A stretch of DNA of 64,000 nucleotides from positions 2,924,001 through 2,988,000 of the forward strand of contig JAPYXD010000308.1 in NCBI GenBank assembly GCA_030998225.1. The letters are read 5' to 3'. A program made the translations under genes and the position numbers. Shown here piece after piece: positions 1 through 11,255 of the stretch. The first letter of the stretch is position 1. The number at the start of each line of letters is the position of its first letter. The notes beneath the pieces are model-generated. The model was not told where the DNA came from and did no database searches. It worked only from the letters and a program-made list of their open reading frames with translations. This DNA is from Diplolepis rosae. Its lineage: Eukaryota > Arthropoda > Insecta > Hymenoptera > Diplolepididae.

Positions 1-120
1 AATTTTGGTTTTGCTCCGCAAACTAACATTTTAATTTATATTTTTTTTAATGTAGCACAATATGACTGCAATCAAATACAGAAGTCACTTTTTACGTCAC
101 CTTTTTTAGCTTTCGAGATA
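1..120 (+). repeat. Partial D-family monomer cut by the window start
   Basis: The D body (ggttttgctccgcaaactaa followed by the tail ending tcaccttttttagc) is present, but the anchor and D head lie before base 1. The array therefore continues to the left. Confidence 0.85.
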
Positions 121-839
121 ATTGGACGAGTTTGTCAACAAATGGGTTCCCAATGTTAAACTTTGCTAATTTTCGTTTCACTGCGCAAAGTCAAATTTTA
201 ATTTATATATTTTTTAATGTAGCACAATGTCACTGCATTCAAAAACGGAAGTCTCTTTTTGTGCCACGTTTTTACTTTTCGAGATAATTGGACGTGTTTG
301 TCAAATAATGGCTTCCCCGTGTCAAACTTTGCTAATTTTGATTTTGCTCCGCGAACTTAAATTTTAATTAACATTTTCTTTAATGTAGCACAATTTGACT
401 GCAATCAAATACAGAAGTCACTTTTTACGTCACCTTTTTTAGCTTTCGAGATAATTGGACGAGTTTGTCAACAAATGGGTTCCCAATGTTAAACTTTGCT
501 AATTTTCGTTTCACTGCGCAAAAGTCAAATTTTAATTCATATGTTTTTTGATGTAGTACAATGTGACTGCATTCAAATACAGAAGTCTCTTTTAACGTCA
601 CATTTTTAGTTTTCGAGATAATTAGACGAGTTTGTCAACAAATGGGTTCCCAGTGTTAAACTTTGCTAATTTTCTTTTCACTACGCAAAGTCAAATTTCA
701 ATTTATATTTTTTTTAAAGTAGTACAATGTGACTGAAATCAAATACAGAAGTCTCTTTTTACGTCACGTTTTTAGTTTTTGAGATAATTGGATGAGTTTG
801 TTAACAAATGGGTTCCCAGTGTTAAACTTTGCTAATTTT

Positions 840-2850
840 CGTTTCACTCCGCAAATTCAAATTTTAATTTATATATTTTTTAATGTATCACAATGTCACG
901 GCATTCAAAAAAATAAGTCTCTTTTCATGCCACGTTTTTACTTTTCGAGATAATTGGACGAGTTTGTTAACAAATGGGTTCCCAGTGTTAAACTTTGCTA
1001 ATTTTCGTTTCACTACGCAAAGTCAAATTTCAATTTATATTTTTTTTAAAGTAGTACAATGTGACTGAAATCAAATACAGGAGTCTCTTTTTACGTCACG
1101 TTTTTAGTTTTTGAGATAATTGGATGAGTTTGTTAACAAAAGGGTTCCCAGTGATAAACTTCACTAATTTTCGTATCAGTACGCAAAGTCAAATTTTAAT
1201 TCATATTTTTTTAAAGTAGTGCAATTTGACTGCAATCAAATACAGAAGTCTCTTTTCACGTCGCGTTTTTAGTTTTTGAGATAATTGGACGAGTTCGTTA
1301 ACAAATGGGTTCCCAGTGTTAAACTTTGCTAATTTTCGTTTCACTACGCAAAGTCAAATTTTAATTTATATTTTTTTTAATGTAGTACAATGTGACTGCA
1401 ATCAAATACAGAAGTCTCTTTTTACGTCACGTTTTTACTTTTCGAATTAATTGGACGAGTTTGTCAACAAATGGGTTCCCAATGTTAAACTTTGCTAATT
1501 TTCGTTTCACTCCGCAAAGTCAAATTTTAATTTATATATTTTTTCATGTAGTACAACATGACTGCAATCAAATACATTAGTCACTCTTTACGTCACCTTT
1601 TTTAGCTTTCGAGATAATTGGACGAGTTTGTCAACAAATGGGTTCCCAATGTTAAACTTTGCTAATTTTCGTTTCACTACGCAAAGTCAAATTTTAATTC
1701 ATATGTTTTTTGATGTAGTACAATGTGACTGCATTCAAATACAGAAGTCTCTTTTAACGTGACATTTTTAGTTTTCGAGATAATTGTACGAGTTTGTCCA
1801 TAAATAGCTTCCCCGTGTCAAACTTTGCTAATTTTCGTTTCACTCCGCAAAGTCAAATTTTAATTTATATATTTTTTAATGTAGCACAATGTCACTGCAT
1901 TCAAAAACGGAAGTCTCTTTTTGTGCCACTTTTTTACTTTTAGCGATAATTGGACGTGTTTGTCAAATAATGGCTTCCCCGTGTCAAACTTTGCTAATTT
2001 TGATTTTGCTCCGCGAACTAAAATTTTAATTTACATTTTCTTCAATGTAGCGCAATTTGACTGCCATCAAATACAGAAGTCACTTTTTACGTCACCTTTT
2101 TTAGCTTTCGAGATAATTGGACGAGTTTGTCAACAAATGGGTTCCCAATGTTAAACTTTGCTAATTTTCGTTTCACTGCGCAAAGTCAAATTTTAATTCA
2201 TATGTTTTTTGATGTAGTACAATGTGACTGCATTCAAATACAGAAGTCTCTTTTAACGTGACATTTTTAGTTTTCGAGATAATTGGACGAGTTTGTCCAT
2301 AAATAGCTTCCCCGTGTCAAACTTTGCTAATTTTCGTTTCACTCCGCAAAGTCAAATTTTAATTTATTAATTTTTTAATGTAGCACAATGTCACTGCATT
2401 CAAAAACGGAAGTCTCTTTTTGTGCCACTTTTTTACTTTTAGCGATAATTGGACGTGTTTGTCAAATAATGGCTTCCCCGTGTCAAACTTTGCTAATTTT
2501 GATTTTGCTCCGCGAACTAAAATTTTAATTTACATTTTCTTTAATGTAGCACAATTTGACTGCAATCAAATACAGAAGTCTCTTTTAACGTCACATTTTT
2601 AGTTTTCGAGATAATTGGACGAGTTTGTCAACAAATGGCTTCCCCGTTTCAAACTTTGCTAATTTGGTTTCACACCACAGACTCAAATTAGATTTTTTTT
2701 TTTTTTTATGTAGCACAATATGACTGCAATCAAATACAAAACTCTGTTTTTACGTCACGTTTTCAGTTTTCGAGATAATTGGACGAGTTTGTCCATAAAT
2801 TGCTTCCCCGTGTGAAACTTTGCTAATTTTGGTTTCACACCGCTAAGTCA
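840..2850 (+). repeat. Partial upstream copy ('copy 0') of the 48-monomer HOR
   Basis: This segment runs parallel to about 5825-8190 of copy A. Shared rare variants include cacggcattcaaaaaaataa, the altered anchor ttttagcgataattgg (near 1939 and 2437), and the rare body attaattttttaatg near 2365. The offset is about 4,985 bp up to the E monomer at 1119 (copy A 6105) and about 5,153 bp from the next F monomer (1284 against 6437). One extra monomer (caacacatgggttcacagtg) therefore lies in copy A. After about 2850 the two diverge. Confidence 0.82.
2693..2707 (+). repeat. Poly-T tract of a G-family monomer (T15)
   Basis: G monomers replace the usual aattttaatttatat segment with ttaga followed by an uninterrupted T run before atgtagcac. 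Runs of 8-16 T were counted near 2693, 8015, 9013, 15993, 16656, 17998, 21822, 24980, 26976, 29642, 31636, 35133, 38632, 39799, 41800, 46627, 51782, 61259, 61924 and 62759. Near 10345 the run is interrupted by an A. Length differences between otherwise near-identical G monomers fit replication slippage. Confidence 0.9.
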
Positions 2851-3947
2851 AATTTTAATTTACATATTTTATTAATGTAGCACAGTTTCACAGCAATAAA
2901 CAACAAAACTCTCTTTTCATGACACTTCTTCAGTTTTCGAGATAATTCGACGAGTTTGTTCATAAATGGCTTCCCCGTTTCAAAATTTTTGCTAATTTTG
3001 GTTTTGCTCCGCAAACTAACATTTTAATTTATATTTTTTTTAATGTAGCACAATATGACTGCAATCAAATACAGAAGTCACTTTTTACGTCACCTTTTTT
3101 AGCTTTCGAGATAATTGGACGAGTTTGTCAACAAATGGGTTCCCAATGTTAAACTTTGCTAATTTTCGTTTCACTGCGCAAAGTCAAATTTTAATTTATA
3201 TATTTTTTAATGTAGCACAATGTCACTGCATTCAAAAACGGAAGTCTCTTTTTGTGCCACGTTTTTACTTTTCGAGATAATTGGACGTGTTTGTCAAATA
3301 ATGGCTTCCCCGTGTCAAACTTTGCTAATTTTGATTTTGCTCCGCGAACTAAAATTTTAATTTACATTTTCTTTAATGTAGCACAATTTGACTGCAATCA
3401 AATACAGAAGTCACTTTTTACGTCACCTTTTTTAGCTTTCGAGATGATTGGACGAGTTTGTCAACAAATGGGTTCCCAAAGTAAAAATTTGCTAATTTTC
3501 GTCTCACTCCGCAAAGTCAAATTTTAATTTATATATTTCTTAATGTAGCACAATGTCACTGCATTCAAAAACGGAAGTCTCTTTTCGTGCGACGTTTTTA
3601 GTTTTCGAGATAATTGGACGAGTTTGTTAACAAATGGCTTCCCCGTTTCAAAATTTTTGCTAATTTTGGTTTTGCTCCGCAAACTAACATTTTAATTTAT
3701 ATTTTTTTTAATGTAGCACAATATGACTGCAATCAAATACAGAAGTCACTTTTTACGTCACCTTTTTTAGTTTTTGAGATAATTGGACGAGTTCGTTAAC
3801 AAATGGGTTCCCAGTGTTAAACTTTGCTAATTTTCGTTTCACTCCGCAAATTCAAATTTTAATTTATATATTTTTTAATGTATCACAATGTCACGGCATT
3901 CAAAAAAATAAGTCTCTTTTCATGCCACGTTTTCAGTTTTCGAGATA

Positions 3948-6140
3948 ATTGTACGAGTTTGTTCATAAATAGCTACCCCGTGTCAAACTTTCCTAATTTT
4001 GGATTCACCGTGAAAACTCAAATTATAATTTATATATTTTATTAATGTAGCACAGTTTCATAGCAATAAACAACAAAACTCTCTTTTCATGACACTTCTT
4101 CAGTTTTCGAGATAATTCGACGAGTTTGTTCATAAATGGCTTCCCCGTTTCAAAATTTTTGCTAATTTTGGTTTTGCTCCGCAAACTAACATTTTAATTT
4201 ATATTTTTTTTAATGTAGCACAATATGACTGCAATCAAATACAGAAGTCACTTTTTACGTCACCTTTTTTAGCATTCGAGATAATTGGACAAGTTTGTCA
4301 ACAAATGGGTTCCCAATGTTAAACTTTGCTAATTTTCGTTTCACTGCGCAAAAGTCAAATTTTAATTCATATGTTTTTTGATGTAGTACAATGTGACTGC
4401 ATTCAAATACAGAAGTCTCTTTTAACGTCACATTTTTAGTTTTCGAGATAATTGGACGAGTTTGTCCATAAATAGCTTCCCCGTGTCAAACTTTGCTAAT
4501 TTTCGTTTCACTCCGCAAAGTCAAATTTTAATTTATATATTTTTTAATGTAGCACAGTTTCACAGCAATAAACAACAAAACTCTCTTTTCATGACACTTC
4601 TTCAGTTTTCGAGATAATTCGACGAGTTTGTTCATAAATGGCTTCCCCGTTTCAAAATTTTTGCTAATTTTGGTTTTGCTCCGCAAACTAACATTTTAAT
4701 TTATATTTTTTTTAATGTAGCACAATATGACTGCAATCAAATACAGAAGTCACTTTTTACGTCACCTTTTTTAGCTTTCGAGATAATTGGACCAGTTTGT
4801 CAACAAATGGGTTCCCAATGTTAAACTTTGCTAATTTTCGTTTCACTGCGCAAAGTCAAATTTTAATTTATATATTTTTTAATGTAGCACAATGTCACTG
4901 CATTCAAAAACGGAAGTCTCTTTTTGTGCCACGTTTTTACTTTTCGAGATAATTGGACGTGTTAGTCAAATAATGGCTTCCCCGTGTCAAACTTTGCTAA
5001 TTTTGATTTTGCTCCGCGAACCAAAATTTTAATTTACATTTTCTTTAATGTAGCACAATTTGACTGCAATCAAATACAGAAGTCACTTTTTACGTCACCT
5101 TTTTTAGCTTTCGAGATAATTGGACCAGTTTGTCAACAAATGGGTTCCCAATGTTACACTTTGCTAATTTTCGTTTCACTGCGCAAAAGTAAAATTTTAA
5201 TTCATATGTTTTTTGATGTAGTACAATGTGACTGCAATCAAATACAGAAGTCTCTCTTTACGTCACGTTTTTAGTTTTTGAGATAATTGGACGAGTTTGT
5301 TAACAAAAGGGTTCCCAGTGATAAACTTCACTAATTTTCGTATCAGTACGCAAAGTCAAATTTAAATTCATATTTTTTTAAATGTAGTACAATGTGACTG
5401 CAACCAAATACAGAAGTCTCTTTTTACGTCACGTTTTTACTTTTCGAGATAATTGGACGAGTTTGTTGACCCAGTGTTATACTTTGCTAATTTTCGTTTC
5501 ACTACGCAAAGTCAAATTTTAATTTATATTTTTTTAAATGTAGTACAATGTGACTGCAATCAAATACAGAAGTCTCTTTTTACTTCACGTTTTTACTTTT
5601 CGAGATAATTGGACAAGTTTGTCCATAAATAGCTTCCCCGTGTCAAACTTTGCTAATTTTCGTTTCACTCCGCAAAGTCAAATTTTAATTTATATAATTT
5701 TTAATGTAGCACAATGTCACGGCATTCAAAAAATAAGTTTCTTTTCATGCCACGTTTTTACTTTTCGAGATAATTGGACGAGTTTGTCAACAAATGGCTT
5801 CCCCGTTTCAAACTTTGCTAATTTGGTTTCACTCCGCAAATTCAAATTTTAATTTATATATTTTTTAATGTATCACAATGTCACGGCATTCAAAAAAATA
5901 AGTCACTTTTCATGCCACGTTTTTACTTTTCGAGATAATTGGACAAGTTTGTTAAAATATGGGTTCCCAGTGTTAAACTTTGCTATTTTTCGTGGCACTC
6001 CGCAAAGTCAAATTTTAATTTTTATTTTTTTTAAAGTAGTACAATGTGACTGCAATCAAACACAGAAGTCTCTTTTTACGTCACTTTTTTTAGTTTTTGA
6101 GATAATTGGACGAGTTTGTTAACAAAAGGGTTCCCAGTGA
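3948..6140 (+). repeat. 13-monomer block with its best relative 49.08 kb downstream
   Basis: The order is a J-like variant (agctaccccg head, ggattcaccgtg body), then D-A-C-D-A-B-A-E, a shortened F, C, M, F and the start of E. The same order and the same rare variants occur at 53030-55230. Examples are agctaccccg at 3971 and 53053, the body gaaccaaaa in a B monomer near 5018 and 54099, and gtgttatac in the F monomer. The offset is 49,082 bp at the left and 49,091 bp at the right, the difference being explained by a 10 bp deletion in this copy. Confidence 0.85.
5452..5607 (+). repeat. Shortened F-like monomer (156 bp, 10 bp internal deletion)
   Basis: The head reads gtttgttgacccagtg where the paralogous monomer at 54533-54698 (166 bp) has gtttgtcaacaaatgggttc followed by ccagtg. 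Both carry the rare gtgttatac in place of gtgttaaac, so they are direct relatives. The deletion removes the palindrome region and part of the head. Confidence 0.88.
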
Positions 6141-8266
6141 TAAACTTCACTAATTTTCGTATCAGTACGCAAAGTCAAATTTTAATTCATATTTTTTTAA
6201 ATGTAGTACAATGTGACTGCATTCAAATACAGAAGTCTCTTTTCACGTCACATTCTTAGTTTTTGAGATAATTGGACGAGTTTGTCAACACATGGGTTCA
6301 CAGTGTTAAACTTTGCTAATTTTCGTTTCACTACGCAAAGTCAAATTTTAATTTATATTTTTTTTAAAGTAGTACAATGTGACTGCAATCAAATACAGAA
6401 GTCTCTTTTCACGTCACGTTTTTAGTTTTTGAGATAATTGGACGAGTTCGTTAACAAATAGTTTCCCAGTGTTAAACTTTGCTAATTTTCGTATCACTAC
6501 GCAAAGTCAAATTTTAATTTATATTTTTTTTAATGTAGTACAATGTGACTGCAATCAAATACAGAAGTCTCTTTTTTCGTCACGTTTTTACTTTTCGAGA
6601 TAATTGGACGAGTTTGTTAACAAATGGGTTCCCAATGTTAAACTTTGCTAATTTTCGTTTCACTACGCAAAAGTCAAAATTTAATTCATATGTTTTTTCA
6701 TGTAGTACAATTTGACTGCAATCAAATACATTAGTCACTTTTTACGTCACCTTTTTTAGCTTTCGAGATAATTGGACGAGTTTGTCAACAAATGGGTTCC
6801 CAATGTTAAACTTTGCTAATTTTCGTTTCACTACGCAAAAGTCAAATTTTAATTCATATGTTTTTTGATGTAGTACAATGTGACTGCATTCAAATACAGA
6901 AGTCTCTTTTAACGTGACATTTTTAGTTTTCGAGATAATTGGACGAGTTTGTCCATAAATAGCTTCCCCGTGTCAAACTTTGCTAATTTTCGTTTCACTC
7001 CGCAAAGTCAAATTTTAATTTATATATTTTTTAATGTAGCACAATGTCACTGCATTCAAAAACGGAAGTCTCTTTTTGTGCCACTTTTTTACTTTTAGCG
7101 ATAATTGGACGTGTTTGTCAAATAATGGCTTCCCCGTGTCAAACTTTGCTAATTTTGATTTTGCTCCGCGAACTAAAATTTTAATTTACATTTTCTTCAA
7201 TGTAGCGCAATTTGACTGCCATCAAATACAGAAGTCACTTTTTACGTCACCTTTTTTAGCTTTCGAGATAATTGGACGAGTTTGTCAACAAATGGGTTCC
7301 CAATGTTAAACTTTGCTAATTTTCGTTTCACTGCGCAAAGTCAAATTTTAATTCATATGTTTTTTGATGTAGTACAATGTTACTGCATTCAAATACAGAA
7401 GTCTCTTTTAACGTGACATTTTTAGTTTTCGAGATAATTGGACGAGTTTGTCCATAAATAGCTTCCCCGTGTCAAACTTTGCTAATTTTCGTTTCACTCC
7501 GCAAAGTCAAATTTTAATTTATTAATTTTTTAATGTAGCACAATGTCACTGCATTCAAAAACGGAAGTCTCTTTTTGTGCCACTTTTTTACTTTTCGCGA
7601 TAATTGGACGTGTTTGTCAAATAATGGCTTCCCCGTGTCAAACTTTGCTAATTTTGATTTTGCTCCGCGAACTAAAATTTTAATTTACATTTTCTTTAAT
7701 GTAGCACAATTTGACTGCAATCAAATACAGAAGTCACTTTTTACGTCACCTTTTTTAGCTTTCGAGATAATTGTACGAGTTTGTCCATAAATAGCTTCCC
7801 CGTGTCAAACTTTGCTAATTTTCGTTTCACTTCGCAAAGTCAAATTTTAATTCATATGTTTTTTGATGTAGTACAATGTGACTGCATTCAAATACAGAAG
7901 TCTCTTTTAACGTCACATTTTTAGTTTTCGAGATAATTGGACGAGTTTGTCAACAAATGGCTTCCCCGTTTCAAACTTTGCTAATTTGGTTTCACACCAC
8001 AGACTCAAATTAGATTTTTTTTTTTTTTATGTAGCACAATATGACTGCAATCAAATACAAAACTCTGTTTTTACGTCACGTTTTCAGTTTTCGAGATAAT
8101 TGGACGAGTTTGTCCATAAATTGCTTCCCCGTGTGAAACTTTGCTAATTTTGGTTTCACACCGCAAAGTCAAATTTTGATTTATATATTTATTTTGATGT
8201 AGCACAATGTCACTGCATTCAAAAACGAAAGTCTCTTTTTGTGCCACGTTTTTACTTTTCGAGATA

Positions 8267-8932
8267 ATTGGACGTGTTTGTCAAATAATGGCTTCCCCGT
8301 GTCAAACTTTGCTAATTTTGATTTTGCTCCGCGAACTAAAATTTTAATTTACATTTTCTTTAATGTAGCACAATTTGACTGCAATCAACTACAGAAGTCA
8401 CTTTTTACGTCACCTTTTTTAGCTTTCGAGATAATTGGACGAGTTTGTCAACAAATGGGTTCCCACTGTTAAACTTTGCTAATTTTCGTTTCACTGCGCA
8501 AAGTCAAATTTTAATTTATATATTTTTTAATGTAGCACAATGTCACTGCATTCAAAAACGGAAGTCTCTTTTTGTGCCACGTTTTTACTTTTCGAGATAA
8601 TTGGACGTGTTTGTCAAATAATGGCTTCCCCGTGTCAAACTTTGCTAATTTTGATTTTGCTCCGCTAACTAAAATTTTAATTTACATTTTCTTTAATGTA
8701 GCACAATTTGACTGCAATCAAATACAGAAGTCACTTTTTACGTCACCTTTTTTAGCTTTCGAGATAATTGGACGAGTTTGTCAACAAATGGGTTCCCAAT
8801 GTTAAACTTTGCTAATTTTCGTTTCACTACGCAAAAGTCAAATTTTAATTCATATGTTTTTTGATGTAGTACAATGTGACTGCATTCAAATACAGGAGTC
8901 TCTTTTAACGTCACATTTTTAGTTTTCGAGAT
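8267..8932 (+). repeat. Tandem dimer duplication B-A / B-A inside copy A
   Basis: B monomers start at 8267 and 8600 and A monomers at 8434 and 8767, so a 333 bp B-A pair is present twice. Copy B of the HOR has only one pair (B 16243, A 16410, then G 16577). The two-monomer difference accounts for the offset change from about 7,976 to 7,640 bp between copies A and B. Confidence 0.88.
8600..8766 (+). repeat. Typical B-family monomer (167 bp)
   Basis: The anchor has acgtgtttgt in place of acgagtttgt. The head is caaataatggcttccccgtg, the body gattttgctccgc and aatttacattttctttaatg, and the tail gaagtcactttttacgtcac followed by cttttttagc. B is almost always followed by A. The second arm of the 7 bp inverted repeat is lost in B because gcaaag is replaced by gcgaac or gctaac. 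Confidence 0.88.
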
Positions 8933-10519
8933 AATTGGACGAGTTTGTCAACAAATGGCTTCCCCGTTTCAAACTTTGCTAATTTGGTTTCACACCACAG
9001 ACTCAAATTAGATTTTTTTTTTTTTTATGTAGCACAATATGACTGCAATCAAATACAAAACTCTGTTTTTACGTCACGTTTTCAGTTTTCGAGATAATTG
9101 GACGAGTTTGTCCATAAATTGCTTCCCCGTGTGAAACTTTGCTAATTTTGGTTTCACACCGCTAAGTCAAATTTTGATTTATATATTTTCTTAATGTGGC
9201 ACAGTGTTATGCAATAAAAAACCCGAGTCTCTTTTTAAGACACTTCTTTAGTTTCCGAGATAATTCGACGAGTTTGTCCATAAATAGCTTCCCCGTGTCA
9301 AACTTTACTAATTCTCGTTTCACTCCGCAAAGTCAAATTTTGATTTATATTTTTTTTAATGTAGCACAATGTCACGGCATTCAAAAAAATAAGTCTCTTT
9401 TCATGCCACGTATTTACTTTTCGAGATAATTGGACGAGTTTGTCGAAAATGGCTTCCCCGTGTGAAACTTTGCTAATTTTGGATTCACTCTGAAAACTCA
9501 AATTATAATTTATATATTTTATTAATGTAGCACAGTGTCACAGCAATAAACAAAAAAACTCTCTTTTCATGACACATCTTCAGTTTTCGAGATAATTCGA
9601 CGAGCTTGTTCATAAATGGCTTCCCCGTTTCAAAATTTTTGCTAATTTTTTTTTGCTCCGCAAACTAACATTTTATTTAATATTTTTTTTAATGTAGCAC
9701 AATATGACTGCAATCAAATACATTAGTCACTTTTTACGTCACCTTTTTTAGCTTTCGAGATAATTGGACGAGTTTGTCAACAAATGGGTTCCCAATGTTA
9801 AACTTTGCTAATTTTCGTTTCACTCCGCAAAGTCAAATTTTGATTTATATTTTTTTTAATGTAGCACAATGTCACGGCATTCAAAAAAATAAGTCTCTTT
9901 TCATGCCACGTTTTTAATTTTCGAGATAATTGGACGAGTTTGTCGACAAATGGCTTCCCCGTGTGAAACTTTGCTAATTTTGGATTCACTCTGAAAACTC
10001 AAATTATAATTTATATATTTTATTAATGTAGCACAGTGTCACAGCAATAAACAACAAAACTCTCTTTTCATAACACATCTTCAGTTTTCGAGATAATTCG
10101 ACGAGCTTGTTCATAAATGGCTTCCCCGTTTCAAAATTTTTGCTAATTTTATTTTTGCTCCGCAAACTAACATTTTATTTAATATGTTTTTTAATGTAGC
10201 ACAATATGACTGCAATCAAATACAATAGTCACTTTTTACTTCACCTTTTTTAGTTTTCGAGATAATTGGACGAGTTTGTCAACAAATGGCTTCCCCGTTT
10301 CAAACTTTGCTAATTTGGTTTCACACCGCAAACTCAAATTAGATTTTATTTTATGTATCACAATATGAATGCAATCAAATACAAAACTTTGTTTTTAAGT
10401 CACGTTTTCAGTTTTCGAGATAATTGGACGAGTTTGTCCATAAATTGCTTCCCCGTGTGAAACTTTGCTAATTTTGGTTTCACTCCGCTAAGTCAAATTT
10501 TAATTTATATATTTTCTTA

Positions 10520-10942
10520 ATGTGGCACAGAGTTACTGCAATAAAAAACGCAAGTCTCTTTTTAAGACACTTCTTTAGTTTTCGAGATAATTCGACGAGT
10601 TTGTCCATAAATGGCTTCCCAGTGTTAAACTTTGCTAATTTTCGTTTAGCTCCGCAAACTCAAATTTTAATTTATATATTTTTGTTAATACAGCACAGTG
10701 TGATTGCAATAAAAAACCGAAGTTTCTTTTTAAGCCACTTCTTTAGTTTTCAACATAATTCAGCGAGTTTGTCCATAAATGGCTTCCCAGTGTTAAAATT
10801 TGCTAATTTTCGTTTCGCTCCGCAAAGTCAAATTTTGATTTATATATTGTTTTTAATTCAGCACAGTGTGATTGCAATAGAAAACGAAAGTCTCTTTTTA
10901 AGCCACTTCTTTAGTTTTCGAGATAATTCAGCGAGTTTGTGA
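10520..10942 (+). other. 140-codon open frame produced by consecutive 168 bp monomers; not a gene
   Basis: Two consecutive 168 bp L monomers (10590-10757, 10758-10925) keep the same reading frame, giving a 56-residue repeated translation with the motif SINGFPV. Equivalent open frames are at 18164-18589 (141 codons) and 21997-22419 (140 codons), and shorter ones at 62106-62360, 63204-63389 and 63517-63828. The same translation appears wherever this satellite strand is open, and 166-167 bp monomers break the frame. There is no start context, intron signal or separate conservation. I treat it as satellite sequence. Confidence 0.8.
10590..10757 (+). repeat. Typical L-family monomer (168 bp)
   Basis: The anchor is the group-2 form attcgacgag; the next L (10758) has attcagcgag. 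The head is ccataaatggcttcccagtg, the body cgtttagctccgcaaactca, the tail gtgtgattgcaataaaaaac and the end aagccacttctttag. L and P monomers measured here and at 62-63.7 kb are mostly 168 bp, a multiple of three. The inverted-repeat arms are reduced to tttgc/gcaaa. Confidence 0.85.
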
Positions 10943-11091
10943 ACAAATGGCTTCCCAGTGTTAAACTTTGCTAATTTTCGTTTCGCTCCGCAAAGTCAAA
11001 TTTTGATTTATATTTTTTTTAATGTAGCACAATGTGTCTGCGATCAAAAACCGAAGTCACTTTTTATACCTCTTTTTTAGTGTTCGAGAAA
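10926..11091 (+). repeat. Typical P-family monomer (166 bp)
   Basis: The head is gaacaaatggcttcccagtg after attcagcgagtttgt. P follows L or P and is followed by N at 10.9, 18.6 and 22.4 kb. The tail gtgtctgcgatcaaaaaccg is already N-like. Confidence 0.8.
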
Positions 11092-11255
11092 ATTGGACGA
11101 GTTTGTCCATAAATGGTTTTCCCGTGTCAAACTTTGCTAATTTTCGTTTCACACCGCAAAAAAACTGAAATTTATATATTTTTTATTGTAGCACAATGTG
11201 TCTGCGATCAAAAACCGAAGTCACTTTTTATACCTCTTTTTTAGTGTTCGAGAAA
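11092..11255 (+). repeat. Typical N-family monomer (164 bp)
   Basis: The anchor is gagaaaattgg instead of gagataattgg and the head is ccataaatggttttcccgtg. The body is shortened to ccgcaaaaaaactgaaattt and the tail ends tatacctcttttttagtgtt. N occurs near 11.1-11.3, 18.7-18.9, 22.6, 33.2 and 63.3-64 kb, so it marks particular HOR positions. Confidence 0.82.

Larger units (their letters stand above)
121..3947 (+). repeat. Left mixed segment of monomers, C-B-A units and an F/E run
   Basis: By head signature the order is A-B-A, then F-like-F-F-E-F, then A-A-C-B-A-C-B, then G-H-D-A-B-A, then a D variant (head starting taac) and F. The A near 3450 has an altered head (cccaaagtaaaaatttgct). The segment contains the partial copy of the 48-monomer unit described separately. 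No gene or non-satellite sequence is seen. Confidence 0.85.

Noticed and set aside
1921..2154. Recurrent 60-78 codon + strand open frames starting MCHV/MCHF, MYHN, MWHS and similar
   Set aside because: They are the same satellite segment read again and again; 166-167 bp spacing shifts the frame each unit, and starts and stops follow monomer family, not coding constraint.
9421..9440. J monomer head cgaaaatgg at 9443 as a new family
   Set aside because: It is an ordinary J head with one base missing compared with the copy near 17090.
9298..9501. Minus strand open frames of 60-70 codons (for example 9298-9501, 17443-17634, 32460-32672, 45451-45663)
   Set aside because: They are antisense reads of C/J and J/D monomer pairs. 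They recur only where that pair recurs and overlap + strand frames.
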